A DNA stretch of 7,804 nt from Bacteroidota bacterium (GTDB taxonomy: Bacteria; Bacteroidota; Bacteroidia; Chitinophagales; Chitinophagaceae). The translations under genes were made by a program, and so were the position numbers. Positions 1 through 7,347 of this stretch are shown piece by piece; positions within the stretch are counted from its first letter, which is position 1, and each line of letters begins with the position of its first letter. The notes under the pieces are model-generated. The model had not been told where the DNA came from. It was given only the letters and a program-made list of their open reading frames with translations, and made no database searches. The DNA lies in contig JAURLW010000090.1 of NCBI GenBank assembly GCA_030831005.1, forward strand, positions 1-7,804, written 5' to 3'.

Positions 1-1682
1 AAGAAATGGATGCTCTGTACGAAGCACTATTGGGGCCGCTCAGTTTTGTAGATGAATACTTAATTGCTTTATTAAAAGAAAAAATAATAAGCCAACAACC
101 GAGCCTGGTGGCCTTAAGCGTTCCCTTCCCAGGAAATTTATACGCAGCTTTACGTTGCGGACAATATATTAAAAAGGAATTCCCCGCTATTAAAATAGCC
201 CTTGGAGGCGGCTATGCCAATACGGAATTGAGAAGTCTCAGCGATCAACGCATTTTAGAATTTGTAGATTTTATTTGCTTAGATGATGGCGAAGCTCCTT
301 TAGAGCAACTGTTTTCATTTATCCAACAAAAAACTGAAGCTACCGATCTCAAACGTACCTTCCATTTACAGGAAGATCAATTAGTTTATACTAATGCCAG
401 TTCGTGTGTTGATTATAAACAAGCAACGATAGGCACACCTGATTATAGCGATTTGCTTCTTAATGATTATATCTCCGTTATAGAGCTCATCAATCCCATG
501 CATAGTTTATGGAGCGATGGCCGATGGAATAAACTTACCATGGCACATGGATGCTATTGGGGCAAATGTACTTTTTGTGATATAAGCTTACCTTATATTA
601 GTCAATACGAGCCTATAAGCGCCAGTATATTATGCGATAGAATGGAAAGCATTATAGCACAAACAGGCAATAATGGTTTTCACTTTGTAGATGAAGCCGC
701 ACCGCCTTCTTTAATGCAAGCACTCGCAATTGAAATCATTAAACGAAAACTCGTTGTTTCGTGGTGGACCAATATTCGTTTCGAGAAAAAATTTACTAGA
801 GATTTATGTTTGCTCTTAAAGCAATCGGGATGCATCGGTGTTTCGGGTGGACTAGAAGTAGCATCGGATCGATTGCTGGAGCTCATTCAAAAAGGCATTA
901 CTGTTGCTCAAGTAGCAAAAGTAAATCAGCATTTTTGCGATGCTGGTATCATGGTTCATGCTTATTTGATGTATGGTTTCCCTACACAAACGACACAAGA
1001 AACTATAGATTCTTTGGAGATGGTGCGACAATTATTTGAAGCTGAAATTTTACATTCCGCATTTTGGCATCAATTTACAATGACCGTTCATAGTCCCGTT
1101 GGCACTAAGCCTGAGGCCTTTCAAGTGCAAATTGCTGAACCCTCGAAAGGTCGATTTGCCAATAATGATTTAGTGCATATCGATGAAACAGGTACTGATC
1201 ATGAAGCTTTTAGCTATGGCTTAAAAAAGTCTTTATTCAATTACATGCATAAAGCCTGCTTTGATTTTCCTTTGCAAAAATGGTTTGATTTCAAAGTGCC
1301 CAAAACCAGTGTTCCAAATGACTTTATTCGTAAAGCATTAGAAGACACGGAACTCTATACGCCTAATCCGCATGCCAAAGTAATCTATTTTGGTGCACCC
1401 CCTGTTAAAACGATTCAAAGTAAATCTAAAAAAGGTGCCACTTGGGAAGTAGCCAATTTGAAATTTGAAACTGCTCAAGCCAGTATTGATATTAAAATAG
1501 CACCTGAACAAGCTGCTTGGTTAGAGTATATATTACAAGCCATTCATTATAGCCAAGAAAAAACTTGGACCCTAAAAACAATTAAAGAAAATTACGAACA
1601 GAATGGATTGGAAGATTTTGAATTGTTTTGGGACAATAAACCTATTAGTTCACTCTACAAAGTAGGTTTATACCATTTATAA
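1..1682 (+). CDS. B12-binding domain radical SAM protein (5' partial)
   Basis: The reading frame is open to the left edge (codon 3-5 is GAA), so the Met at position 6 is probably internal and the true start lies upstream. Residues are counted from that Met. Residues 30-105 look like the end of a cobalamin-binding Rossmann domain, with a Gly-rich strand (ALGGGY, 65-70) and the DDGEAPLEQL segment (93-102) usual in B12-binding radical SAM enzymes. The [4Fe-4S] cysteines are C183, C188 and C191 in HGCYWGKCTFC, a CX4CX2C spacing. The SAM-barrel segments GVSGGLEVASDRLLELIQKG (278-297) and MYGFPTQTTQETIDSLE (323-339) follow. The C-terminal 200 residues have no motif I recognise. Such enzymes use 5'-deoxyadenosyl radical chemistry, often for methylation or ring rearrangement; the substrate here is unknown. 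No DxHxxG cobalamin-ligand motif occurs in the visible part. It abuts the pseudouridine synthase gene and probably shares its transcript. Confidence 0.88.
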   Translation, partial: EMDALYEALLGPLSFVDEYLIALLKEKIISQQPSLVALSVPFPGNLYAALRCGQYIKKEFPAIKIALGGGYANTELRSLSDQRILEFVDFICLDDGEAPLEQLFSFIQQKTEATDLKRTFHLQEDQLVYTNASSCVDYKQATIGTPDYSDLLLNDYISVIELINPMHSLWSDGRWNKLTMAHGCYWGKCTFCDISLPYISQYEPISASILCDRMESIIAQTGNNGFHFVDEAAPPSLMQALAIEIIKRKLVVSWWTNIRFEKKFTRDLCLLLKQSGCIGVSGGLEVASDRLLELIQKGITVAQVAKVNQHFCDAGIMVHAYLMYGFPTQTTQETIDSLEMVRQLFEAEILHSAFWHQFTMTVHSPVGTKPEAFQVQIAEPSKGRFANNDLVHIDETGTDHEAFSYGLKKSLFNYMHKACFDFPLQKWFDFKVPKTSVPNDFIRKALEDTELYTPNPHAKVIYFGAPPVKTIQSKSKKGATWEVANLKFETAQASIDIKIAPEQAAWLEYILQAIHYSQEKTWTLKTIKENYEQNGLEDFELFWDNKPISSLYKVGLYHL

Positions 1683-2282
1683 TTGGAAGCCCATCGCTAT
1701 TTTATAATCAACAAACCTAGAGGCATGCTATCGCAATTTAAAAGCGATGGGGATGCCGTTTTATTGGGTGATTTATCTTATACTTTTCCCGAAGGCACCA
1801 ATGCAGTTGGTCGATTAGATAAAGACTCTGAAGGTTTATTGTTACTCACCAATAATAAAAAAATAGTGCGTTTACTTTTTCAAAGTAAAACACCACATTA
1901 CCGTGTTTATGCCGTTTTGGTTGCGGGTATTGTATCTGATGAAACGATTGAAGCCTGGCGCGCAGGTGTTCTAATTCGGATTGGAGCAAGCACGCATTTC
2001 ACTACCACGCCTTGCAAGGTGCAACGAATACTAGATCCAGAAAAAACAATTTACGATTATCATGTTACCAATACGAGAATTCCCGAAACTTGGCTAGCGT
2101 TTACTTTACAAGAAGGTCGTTTTCATCAAGTACGAAAAATGGTATTTAGTAAAGGGCATCGTTGCAAACGATTAATCAGAACTTCTATTGAACAAATAGA
2201 ATTGAATCCCTTATTGCCAGGCGATGTCAAAGAATTAAGCGAAGCTGATTTTTTTAGCCGATTAAATTTAAAGCAAGCTTAA
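1683..2282 (+). CDS. rluE: 23S rRNA pseudouridine synthase, RluE-like (RsuA/RluB/E/F family)
   Basis: The protein of 199 residues has the size and layout of RluE, with a catalytic domain and no N-terminal S4 domain. Visible signatures are the opening strand YFIINKPRGMLSQF (6-19), the catalytic motif GRLDKDSEGLLLLTN (43-57) with catalytic Asp46, and the C-terminal RNA-binding motif EGRFHQVRKM (144-153). In E. coli, RluE converts U2457 of 23S rRNA to pseudouridine; the same site is inferred here from family membership only. The start must be the TTG at 1683, because an in-frame TAA lies directly before it, and the next ATG (codon 15) would remove the conserved KPRG strand. It follows the radical SAM gene with zero spacing and in the same frame, so expression is probably by reinitiation on a shared mRNA. 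Confidence 0.9.
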   Translation: MEAHRYFIINKPRGMLSQFKSDGDAVLLGDLSYTFPEGTNAVGRLDKDSEGLLLLTNNKKIVRLLFQSKTPHYRVYAVLVAGIVSDETIEAWRAGVLIRIGASTHFTTTPCKVQRILDPEKTIYDYHVTNTRIPETWLAFTLQEGRFHQVRKMVFSKGHRCKRLIRTSIEQIELNPLLPGDVKELSEADFFSRLNLKQA

Positions 2283-2296
2283 GCTTATCGCTTTTT
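2270..2296. terminator. Possible weak bidirectional terminator between convergent genes
   Basis: The 12-bp perfect palindrome AAGCTTAAGCTT (2275-2286) carries parts of both stop codons. It is flanked by AAAGC (2270-2274) and GCTTT (2290-2294), giving a 9-bp stem interrupted by a 3-nt bulge (ATC, 2287-2289) around a TTAA loop. Five T's (2292-2296) lie at the plus-strand 3' side. The stem is AT-rich and bulged, so termination activity is inferred from position between converging genes more than from predicted stability. Confidence 0.35.
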
Positions 2297-3616
2297 AGGT
2301 CGACTTTTAGGCTTACCATATTTTTTTTGCATCTTATCTTTATGGCTTACTTTTTTGTTGGTCTTAGAATTTTTTGCCGACTTTTCATGAAAGGCACTAC
2401 CTGCATCAGGCGCGCGTTTAATCGGTTTTATATAATCCGTTTTCATACGAATAACCGGCATTTCTTCCGTAATCAATTGATCGGAAATAGCCACCGTTTC
2501 CGGCATAGCATGAAGGGCTATTTTTTGCTGCATCAATTGTTCAATGGCTTCCACAAAAGGCATTTCTTTTTCGGTAGCAAAACTAATGGCAATCCCTTTT
2601 TTATCGGCCCTACCCGTTCTTCCTATTCTATGTATGTAATTTTCTGGTGTATCGGGAATATCAAAATTAATAACGTGAGTTACTTCCGCTACGTCCAAAC
2701 CACGAGCAATAATATCGGTAGCAATTAAACAGGTATAATCTCCCTTTTCAAATTTTTGCACCGTAGCAAAACGATTGTTTTGTGCTTTATTAGAGTGGAT
2801 AACACCAACTTGCTCTCCCAATACAGGCGTTAAGGATTCAAATACTTTATCTGCAAATTTCTTTGTGCTCACAAAAACCAACACTTTCGTCATGCTCTCG
2901 TCGGCCTTTAATAAATCACTTAAGTAGTTTATTTTAGTATTAAAGTTAGGCACCGCCGTAAGCGATTGTTCAATTTGCAACAAAGGGGTTCCGGTTGGTG
3001 CGGCAGTAACTTGTTCTGGATTTTTAAAATAAACCTGTAGTAGCTTTTCTACGTCATCGGTGATGGTAGCTGAGAATAAAAGATTTTGTCTTTTCTCGGG
3101 TAAATTATCTAAGATACGTTCGATCTGAACTCTAAATCCTAAATTCAACATCTCATCCATTTCATCGATTACTAATTTCTTTACCGCTTTTAATTTTAAT
3201 GAGCCGCTCAAAAACAAATCGTACAATCTACCGGGTGTACCGATGACAATATTGCAACCTTGTTCTAAAGCATTCATTTGGTTGCGCATATTAACGCCGC
3301 CATATACACCTTGTATTTCGATACTCATGGAAGCACTAAGCACTTTTGCTGCTTTTAATACTTGTAAAACCAATTCTCTAGTAGGCACTAAAATGATAAC
3401 AGTAGGTGTTTTGTCATTCGTGAAAACAAATTGCCTTAAGATGGGCAGTAAATAGGCAAAGGTTTTACCCGTACCCGTTTGCGCTATACCGCAAACATCT
3501 TTACCCGACATGATGGTATTGAATGATTTATATTGAATGGGTGTTGGTTTTTGCAAACCCATTTTTTTCAAAGCAAGTAAGAGGGGCTTATTTAAATTTA
3601 AATCATCAAAAGTCAT
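2285..3616 (-). CDS. DEAD-box ATP-dependent RNA helicase (RhlE/CshA-like)
   Basis: This 443-residue protein has the full two-lobe SF2 helicase core. Motifs in order are: Q motif around KPTPIQ (23-28), motif I AQTGTGKT (45-52), Ia PTREL (78-82), GG (106-107), Ib TPGR (127-130), motif II DEMD (151-154), III SAT (182-184), IV VLVFVST (245-251), V ATDIIARGLD (299-308) and VI HRIGRTGR (329-336). A basic tail of about 35 residues (from about 409) rich in Lys/Arg probably binds RNA. Family members remodel RNA duplexes in ribosome assembly, mRNA decay or cold adaptation; which role applies cannot be read from the sequence. Motif II has Met in place of the usual Ala, while the catalytic Asp and Glu are kept. 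The ATG at 3616 is supported because the Q-motif region follows directly. It lies 25 bp downstream of the terminator hairpin of the operon behind it. Confidence 0.95.
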   Translation of the reverse strand: MTFDDLNLNKPLLLALKKMGLQKPTPIQYKSFNTIMSGKDVCGIAQTGTGKTFAYLLPILRQFVFTNDKTPTVIILVPTRELVLQVLKAAKVLSASMSIEIQGVYGGVNMRNQMNALEQGCNIVIGTPGRLYDLFLSGSLKLKAVKKLVIDEMDEMLNLGFRVQIERILDNLPEKRQNLLFSATITDDVEKLLQVYFKNPEQVTAAPTGTPLLQIEQSLTAVPNFNTKINYLSDLLKADESMTKVLVFVSTKKFADKVFESLTPVLGEQVGVIHSNKAQNNRFATVQKFEKGDYTCLIATDIIARGLDVAEVTHVINFDIPDTPENYIHRIGRTGRADKKGIAISFATEKEMPFVEAIEQLMQQKIALHAMPETVAISDQLITEEMPVIRMKTDYIKPIKRAPDAGSAFHEKSAKNSKTNKKVSHKDKMQKKYGKPKSRPKKR

Positions 3617-3641
3617 AGTAAAAATTTTGCTTAGTAATAAA

Positions 3642-3669
3642 AATATGGATGCCTTTTGGCATCCATATT
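3642..3669 (-). terminator. Intrinsic terminator after the GH3-epimerase-ALDH operon
   Basis: This is a perfect 12-bp inverted repeat, AATATGGATGCC and GGCATCCATATT, separated by a 4-nt loop (TTTT on plus, AAAA on the transcribed minus strand). On the minus strand the stem runs into TTTTTATTA, a short U-tract. It starts 16 bp past the ALDH stop codon. The GC pairs next to the loop and the U-run after the stem fit a Rho-independent terminator for the minus-strand operon. The plus strand has no U-run after the stem, so it looks one-directional. Confidence 0.85.
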
Positions 3670-3685
3670 ATAAAGAGAAGGCTTC

Positions 3686-5218
3686 TTAGAGATTGAACTT
3701 AATACCTTGAGCTAAAGGTAAGCTATCACTCCAATTAATTGTATTTGTTTGTCGACGCATATATACTTTCCAGCTATCAGAGCCACTTTCACGACCACCG
3801 CCGGTTTCTTTTTCACCACCAAAAGCGCCTCCAATTTCAGCACCACTAGTGCCGATATTTACATTGGCAATACCGCAGTCACTTCCTTTGTGCGACAAGA
3901 ACGTCTCTGCTTCGCGCATATTTAGTGTCATGATTGCAGAGGATAAACCTTGTGGCACGGCATTCTGCAAGGCTATTGCTTGCTCTAATGTTTTATACGG
4001 CATGATGTATAAAATAGGTGCAAAAGTTTCGTGTTGAACGATTTCCCAAGCATTATCTACTTCAAAGATACACGGCTTCACATAACATGCACTTTCAAAT
4101 CCTTTACCACTTAAAACGCCTGCTTTCACTACTTCTTTACCACCCATTTTCTTAACGGTAGCCACCGTTTTCAAATACGCATTCACGGCATCTTGATCAA
4201 TCAATGGACCTACATGATTAGTAGCGTCTAATGGATTACCTATTTTAATTTGTTTATAAGCTGCTACTAATTTCTTCTTGAACGCATCATAAATAGATTC
4301 ATGAATGATTAAACGGCGTGTAGTTGTACAACGTTGACCAGCAGTACCTACCGCACCAAACACAGCACCTATAAGCGACATGTTTAAGTCGGCATGTTGA
4401 GAAATAATAATCGCGTTATTACCCCCTAATTCTAATAATGATTTTCCTAAACGACCCGCAACGGTTGCCGCAACTGCTTTACCCATGCGGGTAGAACCTG
4501 TTGCCGACACTAATGGCACTCGAGTATCTTTAGACATTAAAATACCCATATCTGCAGCACCATTGATTAAGCACGAAACACCTTCTGGAACTCCATTTGC
4601 TTTAAATACTTTTTCTGTAATCTTCTGACAAGCTATAGCCGTAAGCGGTGTTTTTTCACTTGGTTTCCAAACACATGTATTACCACAAACCCAAGCTAAA
4701 AAGCTATTCCAACTCCATACCGCTACAGGAAAATTAAACGCTGATATAATACCTACTACGCCCAATGGATGCCATTGTTCGTAAATTCTATGCATAGGTC
4801 TTTCGCTATGAATCGTTAAACCATATAATTGTCGAGAAAGCCCAACTGCAAAATCTGCGATATCGATCATTTCTTGAACTTCGCCCAAACCTTCTTGTAA
4901 GCTTTTGCCCATTTCATAACTCACTAAAGTACCTAAGGCTTCTTTATGCTTACGCAATTCATGACCAATTTGCCTTACCACTTCTCCACGTTTAGGAGCA
5001 GGCCACATGCGCCAATCATTGAAAGCACTTGCGGCTTTATCGATGACTAGGTTATAGGTTTTTTCATCAGCTGTAGTAGCAGTTGCAATTTTCTTTCCAT
5101 CTACAGGAGAATGCGAAGTTAAAACAGGAGCATTGGTTTTAATCCATTTAGCGCCTGTGGAAACACCGATATTGGTTTTATCGATAGATAGGGACTTAAG
5201 TACTTTTTGAATATTCAT
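3686..5218 (-). CDS. amaB: ALDH7-family dehydrogenase (alpha-aminoadipic semialdehyde / piperideine-6-carboxylate dehydrogenase, antiquitin-like)
   Basis: This 510-residue protein is of full ALDH length and resembles antiquitin (ALDH7A1) and bacterial AmaB/Pcd along its whole length. It probably oxidises L-2-aminoadipate 6-semialdehyde (in equilibrium with piperideine-6-carboxylate) to L-2-aminoadipate with NAD+, a step of lysine catabolism in the cytoplasm. Visible residues are FNFP (161-164, Asn162), WKPSEKT (184-190), GSTRMG (241-246), the general base Glu263 in LLELGGNN, the nucleophile Cys297 in GTAGQRCTTTRR, and HETFAPILY (396-404). ALDH7 substrate-recognition features appear present: Glu116 in GEVQEM, Arg296 just before the catalytic Cys, and the SGAEIGGAFGG loop (458-468). 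The C-terminal block GGGRESGSDSWKVYMRR is also typical of the family. No other lysine-degradation gene is in the window. It is the last gene of a three-gene operon, 17 bp after the epimerase gene. The substrate assignment rests on family resemblance. Confidence 0.92.
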   Translation of the reverse strand: MNIQKVLKSLSIDKTNIGVSTGAKWIKTNAPVLTSHSPVDGKKIATATTADEKTYNLVIDKAASAFNDWRMWPAPKRGEVVRQIGHELRKHKEALGTLVSYEMGKSLQEGLGEVQEMIDIADFAVGLSRQLYGLTIHSERPMHRIYEQWHPLGVVGIISAFNFPVAVWSWNSFLAWVCGNTCVWKPSEKTPLTAIACQKITEKVFKANGVPEGVSCLINGAADMGILMSKDTRVPLVSATGSTRMGKAVAATVAGRLGKSLLELGGNNAIIISQHADLNMSLIGAVFGAVGTAGQRCTTTRRLIIHESIYDAFKKKLVAAYKQIKIGNPLDATNHVGPLIDQDAVNAYLKTVATVKKMGGKEVVKAGVLSGKGFESACYVKPCIFEVDNAWEIVQHETFAPILYIMPYKTLEQAIALQNAVPQGLSSAIMTLNMREAETFLSHKGSDCGIANVNIGTSGAEIGGAFGGEKETGGGRESGSDSWKVYMRRQTNTINWSDSLPLAQGIKFNL

Positions 5219-5235
5219 AGGGTATTGGTTTTTAA

Positions 5236-5772
5236 TTAGAAAGGTGATTGAAATACGTTAATTGCAGGAAACGATTGATCTCGTGAAGAAACTATTGGAT
5301 CTGCACAGTCCCAATCAAATCCAAAGGATTGATAATGAATACCCGCATCAGCTGAAGCATCATATTCGCTCGAAACAAAATAATTGGTTATGGTATGATC
5401 TGCTAAAGATTTAAAACCATGTGCGCACCCTGCAGGAATGAATAATGCTTGTGGTTTTGTAGCAGGCAACTCAACACTTACGAATTGCAAATAAGTAGGT
5501 GAAGATTTTCTCAAATCGAGTACAACATCTAAAATAGCACCTTGCGAACAAAAAACAAGTTTGTCGTGCGCACTTGGTGGCAATTGAAAATGCATGCCAC
5601 GAATAACATTTTTATGAGAGGTTGAATAAAAACACTCTTTTATTTCAAAACCCAAATTCATTTTTTTAAAGTCTGCTGCATGAAAAGTTTTCACAAAATC
5701 GCCACGATCATCTGCACTGTGAAACAAGTGCAAAAGCTGCAAACCAGGAATTGAAAGTGCTTCTATATTCAT
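5236..5772 (-). CDS. RmlC-like dTDP-4-dehydrorhamnose 3,5-epimerase family protein
   Basis: This 178-residue cupin-fold protein has the usual RmlC/RfbC length. Conserved features are DDRGDF (21-26), RGMHFQ (58-63) with catalytic His61, HDKLV (69-73) with Lys71, LDVVLDLRKSSPTY (81-94), IPAGCAHGF (112-120), a Tyr at 131 aligned with the catalytic acid, and SSRD (162-165) with Asp165, so epimerase chemistry looks intact. RmlC epimerises C3 and C5 of dTDP-4-keto-6-deoxyglucose in making dTDP-L-rhamnose. Here the usual Gln-x-Asn nucleotide-sugar-binding signature just before the RGxHFQ motif is replaced by Glu46-Cys47-Phe48. No rmlA, rmlB or rmlD gene is nearby. I therefore leave the symbol blank: it may act on another nucleotide sugar. 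Its ATG lies 1 bp after the GH3 stop codon, suggesting translational coupling. Confidence 0.88.
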   Translation of the reverse strand: MNIEALSIPGLQLLHLFHSADDRGDFVKTFHAADFKKMNLGFEIKECFYSTSHKNVIRGMHFQLPPSAHDKLVFCSQGAILDVVLDLRKSSPTYLQFVSVELPATKPQALFIPAGCAHGFKSLADHTITNYFVSSEYDASADAGIHYQSFGFDWDCADPIVSSRDQSFPAINVFQSPF

Positions 5773-5773
5773 A

Positions 5774-7309
5774 TTAATGTGCTAAATTATTAAGGTATGC
5801 TTCCCACTTATCTTTTGCATTTCCTTTGAGTACTCTTGGGAATTTATTCATAGCTCCATCTTTACCCAAAGATTTCATGTAGTCGTAAAATGTTTTATTG
5901 GGTACTAAGGTAACATAGATTGATTTTAGAGCCGAAGTTCTTTCTACTTCATAGTCATCATTCAATTCGCATAGCGCTTTATCAATACTAGCTGCAATTT
6001 CTTGTTCACTGATCGATTTGTCATCGCAACCGATATACCATCTGTGTGCAAAATAATTAGCTTCTGAAAAACCAATCACGGTAAATTCATTAATAGCGAT
6101 CTGATATTGTTTGGCCACTAATTCAATGGCTTTATTCATATTATCTACCGATAAATGCTCGCCGCATAAACTTAAAAACTGTTTCGTTCTGCCTACAATC
6201 ATCATCTCATGTTCTTTAGCATTGGTAAAACGAATAACATCACCAATAATATAGCGCCATGCACCAGAGCAGGTGGAGAGCATCACAGCATACTCTGTTT
6301 GCTCATCTACTTCATTAATCAATACCGACTGAACTTTTGAATATGGGTTTCCTTCTTCATCAAAATTGGATGCATTAAAGGGAACAAATTCATAAAAAAT
6401 ACCCGCATTCAATACTAACTTAATGCCAGAATCTTTGGGATGTGCTTTAAAACCAAAAGAACCTTCAGAAGCCATGTAAGTTTCTACAAAAGATATAGGT
6501 TTCGCCAATAATTTAGAGAAGCTGTCTTTATAAGGCTCAAAGGAAACACCACCATGAATATAAATATTCAAATTAGGCCAAATATCATGGATGGTATTAA
6601 GTTTGTGATATTTGATAATTTCTTCAAATACAATTTGCACCCATGCAGGTACGCCACATACAGTGCCCACATCCCATTTTTTGGCATTTCTAACAATAAG
6701 CTTAATACGATCTTCCCACTTAGGTTTTTTAGCAATTTTCTTACCTGGTTTGTATAACAAAGCCGACATCCAACGGGGCATATTTTTTGCACTAATGCCA
6801 CTCATATCGCCTTCGTAATACTCCCCTTTTTCGAATAAACTGGTGGTGCCGCCCAACATTAAAACACCTTTTTGGAAAGTAGCTGAGGGAATATCAAAAT
6901 TTGTAAGGCTACATAATTGCTTAAACCCAACGCGTTTGATAGATTTAATCATGTCTTGGGTAACGGGAATATGCTTACTTGCCGACTCCGAGGTTCCAGA
7001 ACTTAGCGCAAAATATTTTACTTTCCCAGGCCAACTTACATCGGCTATTCCTTCCTGACATTTATGCCACCACTGATCATACATTTCATTATAAGTGTGA
7101 ACAGGGACCGTATTTCTAAAATGATCAATGAAAGCATCAGAACTTAATAATTCGGAAAATTGATAATGCTTACCAAACAAGGTTTGCTCACTTTTAGTAA
7201 TGAGCTTTTTCAAGGTGGTAGTTTGATATTTAATAGGTGTTGCCACCTTTGGAGTCATGCGCTTTCTAATGTATAACGACCGAGCAATTAGATGACCTAA
7301 TATTGCCAT
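5774..7309 (-). CDS. GH3 auxin-responsive promoter family protein (acyl-adenylating amido synthetase-like)
   Basis: This 511-residue protein resembles the plant GH3 family and its bacterial homologues along its length. GH3 enzymes adenylate a carboxylic acid with ATP and transfer the acyl group to an amine, usually an amino acid. All three nucleotide motifs are seen: motif I SSGTSESASKHIPVT (103-117, the phosphate loop), motif II YMASEGSFG (278-286, compare plant YASSECYFG) and motif III WRYIIGDVIRFT (351-362). The hinge to the C-terminal lid is GRTKQFLSLCGEHLS (373-387). The N-terminus is basic with no clear signal peptide, so it is likely cytoplasmic. Physiological substrates of bacterial members are largely unknown, and the sequence does not indicate which acid or amine is used. 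It is the first gene of the minus-strand operon. The start at 7309 has a promoter-like element about 30 bp upstream. Confidence 0.93.
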   Translation of the reverse strand: MAILGHLIARSLYIRKRMTPKVATPIKYQTTTLKKLITKSEQTLFGKHYQFSELLSSDAFIDHFRNTVPVHTYNEMYDQWWHKCQEGIADVSWPGKVKYFALSSGTSESASKHIPVTQDMIKSIKRVGFKQLCSLTNFDIPSATFQKGVLMLGGTTSLFEKGEYYEGDMSGISAKNMPRWMSALLYKPGKKIAKKPKWEDRIKLIVRNAKKWDVGTVCGVPAWVQIVFEEIIKYHKLNTIHDIWPNLNIYIHGGVSFEPYKDSFSKLLAKPISFVETYMASEGSFGFKAHPKDSGIKLVLNAGIFYEFVPFNASNFDEEGNPYSKVQSVLINEVDEQTEYAVMLSTCSGAWRYIIGDVIRFTNAKEHEMMIVGRTKQFLSLCGEHLSVDNMNKAIELVAKQYQIAINEFTVIGFSEANYFAHRWYIGCDDKSISEQEIAASIDKALCELNDDYEVERTSALKSIYVTLVPNKTFYDYMKSLGKDGAMNKFPRVLKGNAKDKWEAYLNNLAH

Positions 7310-7339
7310 ATTTGGATAAAATTTATTAATTTAATTACA

Positions 7340-7347
7340 CAAATTTA
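7340..7347 (-). promoter_or_regulatory. Bacteroidota-type -7 element for the GH3 operon
   Basis: The minus strand reads TAAATTTG, an exact match to the Bacteroidota -7 consensus TAnnTTTG, 30 bp before the GH3 start codon. Transcription from it would give a leader of roughly 25 nt. No good TTTG -33 element is seen at the expected distance; the upstream DNA is AT-rich. The assignment relies on the match and the position only. Confidence 0.55.

Noticed and set aside
6..1682. The radical SAM gene as a complete 558-residue protein starting at the ATG at 6
   Set aside because: The frame is open to the window edge and the protein begins in the middle of a B12-binding-like domain, so the start is most likely upstream.
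2327..2728. A 133-codon plus-strand open frame
   Set aside because: It lies wholly inside the helicase gene on the opposite strand, and its product is rich in Phe, Arg, His and Asn with no recognisable motif, as expected for an antisense shadow.
6554..6818. Short open frames of 67-77 codons on both strands
   Set aside because: They overlap the GH3 coding region, where motifs continue without a break in the main frame; the products show no motif.
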